In this document: positions 1-11,634 of the stretch, in pieces
Layout: every line of letters begins with the position of its first letter
How positions within the stretch are numbered: position 1 is the stretch's first letter
Source of the DNA: Panax quinquefolius
Lineage: Eukaryota; Streptophyta; Magnoliopsida; Apiales; Araliaceae
Direction: 5' to 3'
NCBI GenBank assembly: GCA_020205615.1
Contig: CM035162.1
Span: 34,312,479 to 34,376,478, forward strand
Length of the DNA: 64,000 bases
The notes under the pieces: generated by a model
The model's database searches: none
What the model was told of the DNA's origin: nothing
What the model saw: only the letters and a program-made list of their open reading frames with translations
Position numbers and translations under genes: made by a program

Positions 1-2228
1 TTAGTAGAGTTAAGAAAAACTTTGCATCGTTGATTACCGCTATGCAATTTAATAAGCTTTGTCTGAACCTAATATTAATAATATCGATTTTCCAAGTTAG
101 AATAATATCATCACAGTATAAAATAACCTAAACACATTACCACATAATCCTATTAGTCTATAATACATATAAGACTTGTGATCAAGTCAAACTATTGCGA
201 ATTCGAGTTGAACCCGACAAAATCGACATCCCGACTTGCCTAAGTGGATAAATATCGAGTTTAAGTTCAATTAAACTCGCTTAACACTTGACAATTATTT
301 TAAATAATTATATTATCAATCAAAATATTTTTCATAAGTTCGTAAAAAATTTTCGATAATTATTATCATTTATCTTGATTTTTCAATCATTAAAATCGTA
401 TTTATCTAATTTAAATGCCACAATATTCTAATATCATTAATATCTATTTATCATCAAATATTAATAAATACATGCAATAATATTATAATGTATTTATAAT
501 ATCACAAATTATTTTAATACTTTAAAATCATACTTATATAATTTTTAGACCTTTAAATCCATTATCCGATAATTGCCATTAATATTAAATATTAATGTTT
601 TTCATGAAAAAATATAAAAGTTATATTTTATAACTTAAAATATTTTTATAATACTTAAATAATTTTTATATGATTTATAAATCATTAATTCTATTTTTCC
701 ATAATTTATTTAATACATTTAGTAAATAAATTAATTACCATTAATATTAATTAATTAATAAAATTCATCACAAAATATTAAAAGTCATCAAAAATAACTT
801 AAAATATTTTCTTATACCATAATATAATTTTTCATGATTTTTTTATGTATTAAAATCATTTTAAGTAATTTACTTAATATTATAATTAAATAAATTAAAT
901 ACCATTATTATTCCAAAAATATTAAATATTTATGAAATATACTCTAAATAATTAAAAACTATTTATCGACTTTTTAAAATAATTTTTCATAATTTATTAT
1001 GTATTTTTAATAATTAAAACTATTTTATCTATTTATTAATTAATTTTTAGAAAATCAAAATTCAAAATTAATAAAACTGTCATGCTAAAGGGCCCTATAA
1101 ATGACATAATCTGTCGCTATAGGTGTTCTTCACCAAACCCAGAACTGCATAGGCAGTTAACCAGGTACCATGTTTGACCAAGGCTAGATATTTGGTCTTT
1201 ATGATTTCTGGCTTGCTAATGTTTTAATATTGTAGTATTAATGTCACACTACAATCCCAAACAACTCTCATGGTCAACACGTAACAAATCTGTGAGATCT
1301 AAGCAATGTGGTTGTTGCCGGGCGATGTTCTTGAGTTTTGGGTTGCCCGTAAACTCAAGCAAAGGTCGAGGGTCCACTTTGTGGTTCACTTTTCATGGTG
1401 TTCTGGTCACTAAGATGTGGTTCTTAAGGTCAAAATGTATAGTGCTCATGTCGTAGAACCATTACATAGCATAAAATAAACTTAACAACATAACATACGT
1501 AAGATCCGGGGCTTTAAAGTAGTCACGAAAATCAGCTTGATCATTTCGGGTTTCCCGTAAATGTTCTTGAAAGCGATTTAATCAACCCAAGTTCGACCAT
1601 CATTAAATTCGATTCTCATATATATTTGGGTAATCTAGAGGCATGTACAAGTAGTAAGCATGTCAGTCTACACAAAACAAACATTAACTTGACCAAACTA
1701 ATTAAGACTTGCTAGATCCGAGGCCTGCAAGATGTTGTCAGAATTTCTGGAAATTCTGGGTTGCCCAGAATTTCAGTTTCGTGATTGGTCAACTAGGTTT
1801 GACCGTTCATAACTCGCAATCTAGACATGATCTGGGCTTGATTCAAGTTCCAGATCAAAGCCCTTACATCATACTACAAGTCTAAAACTTAAAACACAAC
1901 AAACAATTAACACATAAGAATCTACGAGCCCCCGACATTAGTCGCCGAGCCTGAAATTAGGGTTCGTGATCGCTTTCTAAAAACTCAATTTTGAGCATCT
2001 AAATGTTATGGATCTGGGATCTAACAACCCAGATCACTAAATGACACCCTCTAACACATATCTAACCAATCATTAACAACATCTAACATCAAATACATAG
2101 ATTTCGAAATTTAGGGTTTATACCTCCTTTAAGGCTTGATCTATGATTCTGACTTTGATATTTGTTCTCGGCAAGCTAAAGGCACCGACATTGATTTTGT
2201 TTCTCACTTAATTTCACTCTAGAATTTC

Positions 2229-2246
2229 GAGAGAGAGAGAGAGAGA
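2229..2246. repeat. GA microsatellite in LARD LTR
   Basis: This is a run of about nine GA dinucleotides. The homologous site in LARD-b (about 21848-21862) is shorter and interrupted. On the minus strand it reads as a CT-rich tract downstream of the TATA-like block, a position often seen in plant LTR leaders. Confidence 0.7.
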
Positions 2247-2290
2247 CTTGCAATGTTGAAAATTAAAGTGAGCATTTTATCTCTCTCAAT

Positions 2291-2300
2291 CTATATATAA
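2291..2300 (-). promoter_or_regulatory. Putative LARD LTR TATA box (minus)
   Basis: On the minus strand an ATTATATATAG-like block precedes a GAGAGAG tract. The same block lies near 21911-21925 in LARD-b. It is the best TATA candidate in this LTR, but the whole region is AT-rich, so the call rests on position and conservation between copies only. Confidence 0.35.
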
Positions 2301-2500
2301 TATGATATGATGCAATATGGCTGATCATTTTATCAGTTGTGGGCTGATTAAAGGTTGCTTTCTAGACCATGTGGCTAGCTAGAGTTGGTCACCCACTCCT
2401 TACTAGGGCTAGATCTACACTCCACCTTATTAAAATAATATAAAGGGCACTTTGGTCATTTGGTTTTTACTTTTAGTGGCTAACTTGTCAAATGCTCCAA

Positions 2501-2557
2501 CCCTTGGGGTTTAGGGTTTGAGCCCTTAGGGTTTAGGGTTTAAACCCTTAGGGTTTT
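2501..2557. repeat. 22-bp TTTAGGG-rich minisatellite, about 2 units
   Basis: The unit is CCCTTAGGGTTTAGGGTTTRA, built from the plant telomere motif TTTAGGG and its reversed CCCTTA lead. There are two units plus a partial one. It is internal to the LTR, so it is not a chromosome end. The unit number differs between LTR copies: three plus a partial at 22122-22200 and one plus a partial at 39612-39647. Confidence 0.8.
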
Positions 2558-3211
2558 AAAAATAAATTTCTAGGATTTCCAATTTAAGTTTTCAAAATAG
2601 AAAATTAATATTTCTAAATTATAATTAGGATTTGATAATTATATAATAATTTCCTAATCATAAATTAAGCTTGCCAATTAGGATTATTATTTCTTAATTA
2701 AATTTGCTAATATAACAATTAGGATCATAATTGGTCATTAGGGTTTATAACCCACTAATTGGGGTTTTACATAGAAAATAATCTTTCTAATTTAGAAATT
2801 AGGTTTCCTAATTTAGATTAGGGTTTCCTAATTACTTATATCTTGAAAATTAGGATTAATGTTTCCTAATTAACATTAAAATTATTAACTTAACAATTAG
2901 GTTTTCCCTAATTATAAATTAGGGTTTCTTAAAAATCGTTAGGGTTTTCTAACTGAAAGTCAGGGTAAATATTATTAGGGCTCGTGACTGATATACTTTA
3001 TCCCACAACCTCGACTTAACTACATATACATACGTATACATATGCACGATACTCTTAACACTGTAAACCTTTACCAAAAGTTGTTAAATTCATATAATTT
3101 ATTCCTAAAAATGTTAAATACATACACTTATTTTCTATCTAGGTTTAATATTTAACCTTAATTAAATATTTTAAGATTTTAAATAAATATCTAAATTTTC
3201 GGGTTATTACA

Positions 3212-3232
3212 TTCACCCCTTTTTCTAAAAAT
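3212..3232 (-). other. LARD-a polypurine tract
   Basis: On the minus strand AGAAAAAGGGGTGAA lies directly before the LTR start TGTAATAACCCG. Position and purine content fit the plus-strand DNA priming site of an LTR retrotransposon. The same tract sits at 22855-22875 in LARD-b. Confidence 0.75.
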
Positions 3233-4991
3233 TTCGTCCCCGAAATTTACCTTACACCTTACACCCTTCATACTCATTACCACATGCTACCCAAACATTT
3301 CTCATAAGAGTTAAATTATTCAAATCGTGCTGAGGAGTCATATAGACTACGAACTTTCATTTTTGAAAAGGTCATATAGAAATTCATCCGCAAACCATCA
3401 TAACTTACTTTACATATAGGGGATTAACCCGATATGCCCCTGTATTGATCAATCTCGTTGGTCGAAACCATTTTCCTGTTCCTCTTATCCGCCTTGGACG
3501 CACAAATATTTCCTTACCTCAGTCTTTATCAGATTCCTTACCAAAACAATTTGGTTCGGGAAAATTTTCAAAGAACGCTTAGGATTTTATAAACGTTGGT
3601 CTAGTCAATCGAATAAATAGTAGACTCATATCAATAGTTCAATTCAATCGAATTATTTAGGTGTAGCCAAACCCCGTTGGCAAATTAAAATTTAAAAATA
3701 TTTTTGAGAATGACGCCATGATGTCGTCTCGTATTAACAATCCGCTTTGAGGATGCCATCATTATATGACTTTTTATCATAACACATCATACAATAATTG
3801 GAACAATGATTTTTAGATCGGATTCACACTATGTATTCTCAGATTTATAACTCTATCAACTTTTTATCATCTCTCGCACCACACGGTACACGAGTGATAA
3901 ATAAAATATATTTTGATATTTCAAATCATTTACGTCTAGCTGAAATAAGTAGCATAGACTATACTTTAAACCATTTCAAAAATGATTACGAGTCTACATA
4001 TTTTTATTTTTATTTTAAAAGCACATAGTGCGTATTGAGCTTGATATCAAAATTTCGAAGTCTAGCATAGCTAGGAGTTTTGAAAAACTTATGTCTCAAT
4101 AATAATCATTTGCTTAAACAGTGTATCTATTCTTATTATCCTTAATACTCCATTTACACACAACTATACCCAACTCGTCAAACTTATCACACTTATGAGT
4201 TCCAGAACATGCCACGATCATATGAGTTTAAGAACTTGTCCTAGTCGTACCTTTTCGTCCCATTCACCGAGGGGTTCATAAACGTTTCATATAATTATGA
4301 GTCACGAACGTACCATAAGTATGAGTTTTAAGAACTCGTACTTAACCTTATTTTCTCTACCTATAACCTATCTATCTGTTATACACATGGGAAAAGAATC
4401 ACCTTCTCAACACGCATATAGTAAATAGCGCGACACATACATTTCAATGATTATCAGTGCCAGAAAGTAAGTGGTTTTTTACACCAAGTATAATTCCCCG
4501 CCCATAACAAGGAATCATACAACTCAGCTACTGACACGAGTCCTCAATTGAAATCCCCACCAAATTTAACTCCCTTCTCAATACGAATTTCATTTAATCC
4601 GTATTCATAATCCTTTCTTGAATCTGTACCAATTTATAGTACAACAAACACAACAATCTTGCTGTAAACTTTTCAATCATACGCTTGATCCTTCTCCATA
4701 CTATAACCGTATCTGATCACGGGGTGATCTCATCGTATATATTACGATATATTTCTATGCTATGATCATTTTGTTTTACGATCTCCTATCCAGTACTCAT
4801 AGTCTTTTAGACTTTATCTATTCACCACTACTGTTCATCTTTATTATCAGAGTTAGGGAACTCCGTATCTTTATAACTTACCAAGATTCGTCTTTGAATC
4901 TTAATGACACACTAACTCTATGTGAGTTAGATCTTATCATAATCACTGTGGTTATTAGTCTAAGGTAACTCCACCCTAGGTTTATAACCAA

Positions 4992-5006
4992 CAGCTTTGA
5001 TACCAA
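4992..5006 (-). other. LARD-a primer-binding site (Met-tRNA type)
   Basis: On the minus strand the bases just inside the 5' LTR read TTGGTATCAAAGCTG. This matches the initiator-Met-tRNA primer site TGGTATCAGAGC with one change. Its presence beside the LTR edge fixes the minus orientation and the LTR boundary at 5008. Confidence 0.8.
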
Positions 5007-5007
5007 T

Positions 5008-6790
5008 TGTAGCGCCCCCAAATTCTAGGTCACAAATCACCACGAATTTGGGTCACTAGTTCTAACTATTGCGGAAGATATAAACATAAATTGTTTATAC
5101 ATTAAACATTATACACTATCCCCAAGGTCGAGTAACCATAACTTATACACAATTCATTATCCTATCTGACATATAAAGATATTATCATACATTACTATTA
5201 TAAATCTAACCGCACACAATAACTTTAAATTGGAACTGCCTTTAACCTTTCCTTGTATCTGACGCATTCGCCTTAATCTGCAATGTTTATCATGATATAG
5301 CAAGGGTGAGCATAAGATTGCCCAGCAAGTTTAAGTTCAAAAATTTAACGATATATCATGATTGAAAGAGTCTGAATAATAAGCAGACAATAATTCAACA
5401 ATGTAGTTGTGAATTAGCACGAACAAAATTTTGACTAAACAAGTATTAAACATGAACCAATATATCTGAACCGAATGGTAATGAAGGTGATCAGCCTTTC
5501 ATACCTGACTTACACATACAATATGTACAGAGTACAATTCTACATGGCAATCAACAATGATTAACCATAAGCATATCTGAATGAAACAACTCTTAGTAGA
5601 GTTAAGAAAAACTTGTATGTACCGTTGATTACCGCTATGCAATTTAATAAGCTTTGTCTGAACCTAATATTAATAATATCGATTTTCCAAGTTAGAATAA
5701 TATCATCACAGTATAAAATAACCTAAACACATTATCACATAATCCTATTAGTCTATAATACATATAAGACTCGGTATCAAGTCAAACTATTGCAGTCTTA
5801 GTTGAACCCGACACAAATCTGACATCCCGACGGTCTAGTCGGATAAATATCAAGTTTAAGTTCAATTAAACTCTGCCTAACACTTAACAATTATTTTAAA
5901 TAATTATATTATCAGTCAAAACATTTTTCATAAGCTCGTAAAAATTTTTAGATAATTATTATCATTTATCTTGATTTTTCAATCATTAAAATCGTATTTA
6001 TCTAATTTAAATGCCATAATATTCTAATACCATTAATATCTATTTATCATCAAATATTAATGAATACATGCAATAATATTATAATATATTTATAATATCA
6101 CAAAGTATTTTTAATATTTTAAAATCATACTTATATAATTTTTAGACCTTTAAATCCATTATCCGATAATTGCCATTAATATTAAATATTAATGTTTTTC
6201 ATGAAAAAATATCAAAAGTTATATTTTATAAATTAATATTATAATTAAATACCATTATTATTCCAAAAATATTAAATATTTATGAAATATACTCTAAATA
6301 ATTAAAAACTATTTATCGACTTTAAAATAATTTTTCATAATTTATTATGTATTTTTAATAATTAAAACCATTTTATCTATTTATTAATTAATTTCCGAAA
6401 ATCGTAAATTCAAAATTAATAAAACTGTAAGCTAAAGGGCCCTATAAATGACAGTAATCTGTCGCTATAGGTGTTCTTCACCAAACCTAGAACTGCATAG
6501 GCAGTTAACCGGGTACCATGTTTGACCAAGGCTAGATCTTTGGTCTTAATGATTTCTGGCTTGCTAATGTTTTAATATTGTATTATTAATGTCACACTAC
6601 AATCCCAAACAACTCTCATGGTCAACACGTAACAAATCTGTGAGATCTAAGCAACAAAAGTTGTTGTCAGACGTGTTCTTGAGTTTCTGGGTTGCCCAGA
6701 AACTCAAGCAGTGTCGAGGGTCCACTTTGTGGTTCACTTTTCACGGTGTTCTGGTCACTAAGATGTGGTTCTTAAGGTCCAAATGTATAG
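5008..6790 (-). mobile_element. LARD-a 5' LTR, truncated
   Basis: It begins TGTAGCGCCCCC, as does the full LTR at 19032. It follows that LTR except for a deletion of roughly 280 bp near 6232, a scar shared exactly with LARD-b near 25873. It stops at AAATGTATAG, where an F1 LTR starts (TGTAAGACCCC at 6791); the same joint occurs at 26441/26442. The remaining ~1.8 kb of this LTR is not found on the other side of the F1 chain. Confidence 0.85.
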
Positions 6791-7214
6791 TGTAAGACCC
6801 CAACTTATTATAAATAAAATTAAATTTCCTCTATTCATTATTTTGAAATAGTAAGGGTTGATTTGATTAATGTGGTTAGTTATGGGTAAAATGCTCAAAT
6901 ATTTCAAATAAGCAAGTGGTTATAAACTATTCATTTTATCGGAGAATATTCGTTTGGACGTGGAATATTCTTCTTGTCGTGAATAATATATTAATTTACG
7001 TACAAATTGACCTTATGTATAACCCCATAAATGAAAAGCGATTGGATGAAGAAAATGACAAGTATAAGTTGTTTATAAATAATCTGCCGTAGTTATTCAC
7101 AAGTATCATCGTGGAATACCCTTATGGTTAAAACACGATGTCTGGCGTTGTTGCAAGACAAGAATAATACTGCAGTATTGCACCAATTATTGATTCTTAC
7201 GTAGAAGAAGGCAC
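6791..7214 (+). mobile_element. F1-alpha 5' LTR fragment
   Basis: These are the first ~420 bp of an F1 LTR, starting TGTAAGACCCCAACTT and matching 8502-8912. It breaks off after the conserved ACGT region, at GGCAC, and runs straight into RNase H sequence. The rest of the LTR, the primer site, gag, protease and most of RT are deleted. The second copy at 26442-26845 has the same deletion joint. Confidence 0.85.
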
Positions 7215-8490
7215 AAGATCATGATGGAGGCACACGCGGCGGCGACGTTGGCTTGAGTCATTGAAAGATTACGACCATACCATTCAATACCATCCTCGGA
7301 AAAGTGAATGTGGTAGCCGACGCGCGTTTAGTAGAAGATCATATCGAACGAGCGAGTGCGATGTTGTTAACCACTTGAGATTCAAATGGAAGTGGGAACA
7401 CATTACCATAGATTTCAAGTTATGGGTCTTCCCACGGCTTCTCAAGGCATAAATGCTATTTGGGTTATTGTTGATAGATTAACCAAGTCCGCTCATTTGT
7501 TGCCGATACGGAGACTTATTCCTCGAACGTCTTGCTCAGATATACGTAGATGAGATTGTGAGATTGCATGGCATGCCAAGATCCATAGTTTTTGATCGTG
7601 ACCCAAGATTCACTTCAAGATTTTGGGTTAGCTTGCAAAAAGCTATGGGCACAATTTTACGATTCTGGGCTTTGGAATACCATCCTCGCATTTGACGGAC
7701 AATCAGAGAGGACTATTCAAACTCTTGAAGATCTATTAAGACTCTGTGTCCTAGACTTCAAAGGGAGTTGGGATAGGTATTTATCGTTGGTGGAATTCTC
7801 CTACAACAACAGTTATCAGGCAAGTATAGGTGTGGCTCCATTCGAAGCATTGTATGGACGAAAGTGTCTCTCTCCAATATGTTGGGATGAGGTGGGTGAA
7901 GCAACATTGTTGGGACCCAGGTTGGTACGAATGACTACGGAAAAGATCCAAATGATTCGACAACGTATACAAACGGCACAGGATCGACAAAAGAGTTATG
8001 CGGATCTTCATCGAAAGGACGTGGAATTTAGTATTGGGGATCATGTATTGTTGCGGTGGCTCCGTGGAAGGGAATTACAAGATTTGGGAATAGAGGAAAG
8101 CTCAATCCACGATTTATTGGTCCATTTCAGATTCTTGACCGAGTAGGAAATGTGGCCTATAGACTCGCGTTACCTCCAAGTATGTCTCGTGTTCATAATG
8201 TTTTTCATATATATGTGCTTCGTAAATATGTGAAAGACCCAAACCACGTCATTGAGTTAGAACAGGATGAGATATTTGAAGACTTAACGTACGAGGAGGT
8301 ACCTGTCAAGATCTTGGATAGGAAAGAGCATGTCCTACGCACGAAGGTCATACCACAAGTTAAAGTTTTGTGGAGGAACCATGCTATAGAGGAAATGACC
8401 TGGGAGTTGGAAACGGAAATGAAAGCGAGGTACCCTCACCTTTTCGAAACACCAGGTACGTATGTCAATTTCGAGGACGAAATTTCATAA
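7215..8490 (+). pseudogene. F1-alpha pol remnant: RNase H end, integrase, chromodomain
   Basis: This is the 3' part of a Ty3/gypsy pol gene in several frames. The RNase H end is at about 7240-7385, with an [21 protein letters not shown] stretch. It jumps directly to the integrase core, so the HHCC zinc domain is missing. The catalytic acidic residues can all be found: Asp at 7411-7413 (ITIDF), Asp at 7594-7596 (DRDPRF) and Glu at 7706-7708 (DGQSER). They sit in different frames because of indels. The last frame (8056-8490, 144 codons) gives the integrase C-terminus ([13 protein letters not shown]) and, at residues ~80-130, a Tekay-like chromodomain ([24 protein letters not shown]). The stop is at 8488-8490. 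In life integrase inserts the cDNA, and the chromodomain is thought to steer it to methylated chromatin. This copy is dead. Confidence 0.85.
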
Positions 8491-8501
8491 GGAGGGGAGG
8501 T
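8489..8501 (+). other. F1 polypurine tract
   Basis: AAGGAGGGGAGGT follows the pol stop and directly precedes the LTR start TGTAAGACCCC. Degenerate copies are at 15953-15965 and 28118-28126, and a near-identical one at 36768-36779. It is the expected plus-strand primer and fixes the 3' LTR start. Confidence 0.85.
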
Positions 8502-8891
8502 TGTAAGACCCCAACTTATTATAAATAAAATTAAATTTTCTCTATTCATTATTTTGAAATAGTAAGGGTTGATTTGATTAATGTGGTTAGTTATGGGTAA
8601 AATGCGCAAATATTTCAAATAAGCAAGTGGTTATAAAATATACATTTTTATCGGAGAATATTCGTTTGGTCGTGGAATATTCTTATTGTTGGGGAATATT
8701 AAATGCGGCGGTAGTAGCGACCTTGTGGGGACCCCATAACGAAAATGATTGGATGAAGAAAATGACAAGTATAAGTTGTTTATAAATAACAACAGTAGTT
8801 ATTCTGCTTAATCTTGTTGAATACCCTTGGTTAAAATACATGAATACGCGTTGTTTACTGAAAGAAGCACCAGTATTGCACCAATTATTGA

Positions 8892-8905
8892 TTCTTACGT
8901 AAGAA
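8892..8905. promoter_or_regulatory. Perfect ACGT palindrome in F1 LTR
   Basis: TTCTTACGTAAGAA is a perfect 14-bp palindrome with a TACGTA core, the kind of site bound by plant bZIP or bHLH dimers. It is intact in F1 LTRs at 12003-12016, 26827-26840, 28518-28531 and 31678-31691, and in the minus F3 LTR at 54494-54507. It lies several hundred bases upstream of the TATA box in each full LTR. Confidence 0.5.
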
Positions 8906-10419
8906 GGCACTACTCAATAATTGTTACGATAATTAATTGTCAAAGATTTTATTTTATTATTTCAATAATTACTACGTTGATATTTTATATTACCGTTGTT
9001 TCAATAATTGTCACTACACAAAGATTTTCCATTATCTGAGACAATAATTCATATTATCTAAATAATATTATTAGATAACATTATTGGCAATGTCTAAAAG
9101 TTACATCTAAGGAGAGGTTTGGTCACCTAATTGCATGCGCTACCAAGAAGGAGAAATCCTTATTGGAAAGCCCCCTCTTTCCTGGGAACTGCCTGGTTGT
9201 CAGTATTGTGATTCTGTAATATTATTTGTGAATTATTAATTATTGATTTATATGATGAGAAATTTTTTTTCATTTTATGTGGATATAGATGGAGAAAATT
9301 TTTAAAGGGACAATTGTTGAAAATCGATATTTTATCTTTTCTGATAAAATAATATTTTATTATATTATTATAATATAATAATGATGATATTTTTTATAAT
9401 GAATGTGGGATATATGAGTATATGAGGAGGAAGAGTATTTTTGTTGCAAAAGTTGTTTAAAACATGTTAAACATGTTTGTGGGCCCATTTCTTGACTGAA
9501 ATTTGATTATAGCCTGTAGAATCGCCCGTTTGTGGATTTCGGTCAAATTCTGTTTGGAATTTGGAAAAACTTTCTTCTGCGAAGTTGTAGATAATGAAAT
9601 TTCCTATGGAAAAGACATGTGGTTCGAATTTTTCTGACAAAAGGGCTATTTATTATGAATTATTAAAATTCTGAAGTTCTGAAATAATTGATTTTTGGAA
9701 GTTTTATTTATTTTTATTAATAAAAACGTTTTTTATATTTTGTGGCCTCATTAAACATGTGCTGAAGCTAGAGAATTCAAAGTGGGCGTAAGAAAATTTA
9801 ATTATATATTAATATTTTATTAAATTTTCTACTTTAATTGTTCTAAGCATTTTTCATAAATAGGTGCTTAGGTTAGAATTGAAAATCACACCGTAAACTA
9901 AAGTTTTCTCTCTTCTCTCTCTATATTATCGAGCATATTCTTGTGAGTATTTTGATACCTTGAGTGTTCTTATACTAAGTATGTAGTTCCCTTCAACAAT
10001 ATATTCGATATTTCCAAATGTAAGTAATGCCTTTTCGAGGTAAGAATGTTATTTTCTTCTCAAATGATATTATTTTCTTCAATATCATTATCTTGAAATA
10101 TTGGTTTGAACTTTTTATCAAATTTGGAACTTTTTGTGTCGGGGTTACTATTCACGTATACGGCACCATTCACGAATACGGACACTATTCACCGAAAAAT
10201 GAAATTTTCTTCTTTTTGTCCAAAATATCTATTATGGATACTAGCTTTGATTGTATCCATGTTTTGTTCATTCTTGAATTTTACTCCACTATGATTATTT
10301 ATGAGGTATTTTTGGACATGGATAAATCGAAATACGAATCCTTAATATTTGTTATTTTGTTTCACTGGATTCGTTTCTTTTAAAATATTTTTCATCATCC
10401 TCAGTCTTAAATGATGATA

Positions 10420-10565
10420 TTACTGAATATCTTTGGCCTGTATTGCATATATGAATGATTTCTGATGAATATCTTTGGCCGTAGTGCAAAGATGAATAGG
10501 TGTTTAGATGAACATGACCAACTGGTGAATATCTTTGGCCTGTAATGCGAAGATGAATATTTGAT
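10420..10565. repeat. Short tandem repeats in the LTR (ATCTTTGGCC units)
   Basis: Imperfect units contain GAATATCTTTGGCC, a variable GTAGTGCAAAGATGAA and a spacer. Homologous arrays occur at 18005-18215, 30050-30190, 33225-33365, 46545-46775 and, on the minus strand, at 52675-52905 and 57650-57845, with different unit numbers and spacers. Confidence 0.7.
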
Positions 10566-11070
10566 TTATGATGTATATTGATTGATGTTACAGGGATAAA
10601 ATATTGATGAAGGACTTTTAAATTCATAGATAATAGTAGATTTCATTCTCTACGTAACTCCTCTATGAATTATTGTTTCCGCTGCGAATATTGATCTGAA
10701 ACTTGTTGTCTATTGTATTTTATCAGATTTCTCCCTGTTGAAGACTAACGATAATTTGTTCTATATTATCTTAGTCATAATATTCTTTACTGGGCTAGTT
10801 GAGCTCACCCTTTTTCTTTTTGTTCCATTTTTCTTTCGGGGTATGGAATGAAGGTTCTAGAAAGTCGTTTTAGTAGACCTCACCATTTTTATAAAATAAT
10901 GTATCAATAATTGTAATGAGGACTTATTTGAGTGTGGACATTGTCTAGATGACAATATTTGTATTTAAACTCACAGTTTTTATGTTGTATTAATAAAGTT
11001 GTAGTTGTTTCTGTACCATGTATTTTGACGACTAAGAATGGGTGTTGTATACTTATTTTGGGGCTTCACA

Positions 11071-11086
11071 TTGGTATCGTAGCTTA
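11071..11086 (+). other. F1-beta (copy a) primer-binding site, degenerate
   Basis: TTGGTATCGTAGCTTA follows the LTR end. It corresponds to TTGGTATCAGAGCTTA at 30735-30750 with CAG replaced by CGT. It is an initiator-Met-tRNA type primer site. Confidence 0.8.
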
Positions 11087-11257
11087 GGGATATGATCTCT
11101 GGCGGAGATCGGGGAATAGAACTAGGAGGGGAGAGACGAGTAAATCCTTCGCTAGTGTGTCCTACCTAAGCTTATTTGTTGGTCGGTCATAATATAGGGA
11201 TATTATGTGATATGCTAATTTGTTAAATTAACCATTATTTTATGGCAGTATTTGAGA

Positions 11258-11634
11258 ATGTCGACTGAGAATGTTAACAGTGGAGTAAATGAGACCGTGG
11301 AGACACCTTTGCTCACCAATGAAGAGAACGTGCAACAGGCTGGCAATGTTCCTCCTGTAAACAACACCACTGAGCAGACGATGAACGATGAGATGTTTAG
11401 AAGCTTTTTGCGATTCATGCAAAACTAGACGAAGGAGATTCCTGTTCAAAATATAGGAAGAAACAATGGCAACGCACTGCTGGTCACAGCCAAGCAGTTC
11501 AAAGAGTTGGGACCACCAGAATTCTGGGGAAAGCCGGATCCGATTAAGGCGGAGACGTGGGTCAAGAAAATTACCAAGATATTCGATGTCTTGGGATGCA
11601 CGGAGGAACAGAAAGTTCCATTCGCCACTTTTAT
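11258..11634 (+). pseudogene. F1-beta gag N-terminus, copy a
   Basis: This is the start of a chromovirus gag polyprotein. ATG 11258-11260 was chosen because the downstream frame (ENVNSGVNETVETP) aligns with the F2 gag start at 40826 and the minus F3 gag start at 56891. The frame has an in-frame TAG at 11426-11428, after FMQN, where the F2 copy reads on with HQAR; a CAG to TAG change would explain it. After the stop the frame continues with AKQFKELGPPEF and ITKIFDVLGC, typical of the region before the Retrotrans_gag domain. It ends at PFATF, where an F1 LTR begins. Gag would form the cytoplasmic particle. The 31300 copy shows that this joint is an LTR insertion. Confidence 0.85.

Larger units (their letters stand above)
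1..3211 (-). mobile_element. LARD-a 3' LTR (cut by window edge)
   Basis: This is the 3' LTR of a non-coding LTR element lying on the minus strand. It aligns along its whole length with the complete copy at 19032-22854 and ends at TTATTACA (3204-3211), the complement of the LTR start TGTAATAACCCG. The outer end, which should begin TGTAGCGCCCC, lies left of the window. The LTR is AT-rich and has no coding potential. It holds a GA run (about 2229-2246), a TATA-like block for minus-strand transcription (about 2291-2300) and a 22-bp TTTAGGG-rich minisatellite (2501-2557). The 71-codon open frame at 1241-1456 has no family resemblance and recurs only because the LTR recurs. Confidence 0.85.
3212..5007 (-). 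mobile_element. LARD-a internal region, non-coding
   Basis: This is the interior of the minus-strand LARD, 1796 bp, between the polypurine tract next to the 3' LTR and the primer-binding site next to the 5' LTR. It is very close to the LARD-b interior (22855-24655). I find no gag, protease, RT or integrase motif on either strand. The longest open frames, such as the 68 codons at 4762-4968, lack recognisable domains. The only coding relic is next to the polypurine tract, where the minus strand has GGGGACGAAATTT, like the ends of Tekay-type pol genes. Such an element would need replication proteins from an autonomous relative, perhaps F1 or F2, which use the same primer site. Confidence 0.8.
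8502..11070 (+). mobile_element. F1 LTR, full length, shared by two elements
   Basis: A 2569-bp LTR runs from TGTAAGACCCC to GGGGCTTCACA. A polypurine tract precedes it, so it is the 3' LTR of the pol remnant. A primer site and gag follow it, so it is also the 5' LTR of the next element. This sharing is the usual product of unequal recombination between LTRs. Inside it are the ACGT palindrome (8892-8905), a degenerate TATA (CATAAATA, ~9856), a CT-rich leader, Ty3-LTR-type short tandem repeats (GAATATCTTTGGCC units, ~10420-10560) and an AATAAA near 10989 that could serve polyadenylation. The open frames inside it look random. Confidence 0.88.

Noticed and set aside
1241..1456. Open frame of 71 codons, nearly repeated at 6589-6795
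   Set aside because: It recurs only because the LARD LTR recurs; it differs in frame and sequence at the C-terminal half between copies and is absent as a frame in the full LTR at 19032-22854.
2501..2557. TTTAGGG repeats as a chromosome end or telomere fusion
   Set aside because: The array is under 80 bp, is interrupted by CCCTTA, and lies at the same place in each LARD LTR.
4762..4968. 68-codon frame identical in form at 24410-24616, possible small LARD protein
   Set aside because: Both belong to the duplicated unit, so conservation is expected without selection. It lies antisense to the element and has no recognisable domain.
8683..9039. Frames of 70-75 codons inside the F1 LTR on both strands
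   Set aside because: AT-rich chance frames in the LTR; not kept in the other LTR copies.
10420..10565. Regular repeats that might suggest a CRISPR-like array
   Set aside because: Units and spacers are imperfect and all lie inside plant LTRs; no cas genes; plant genome.
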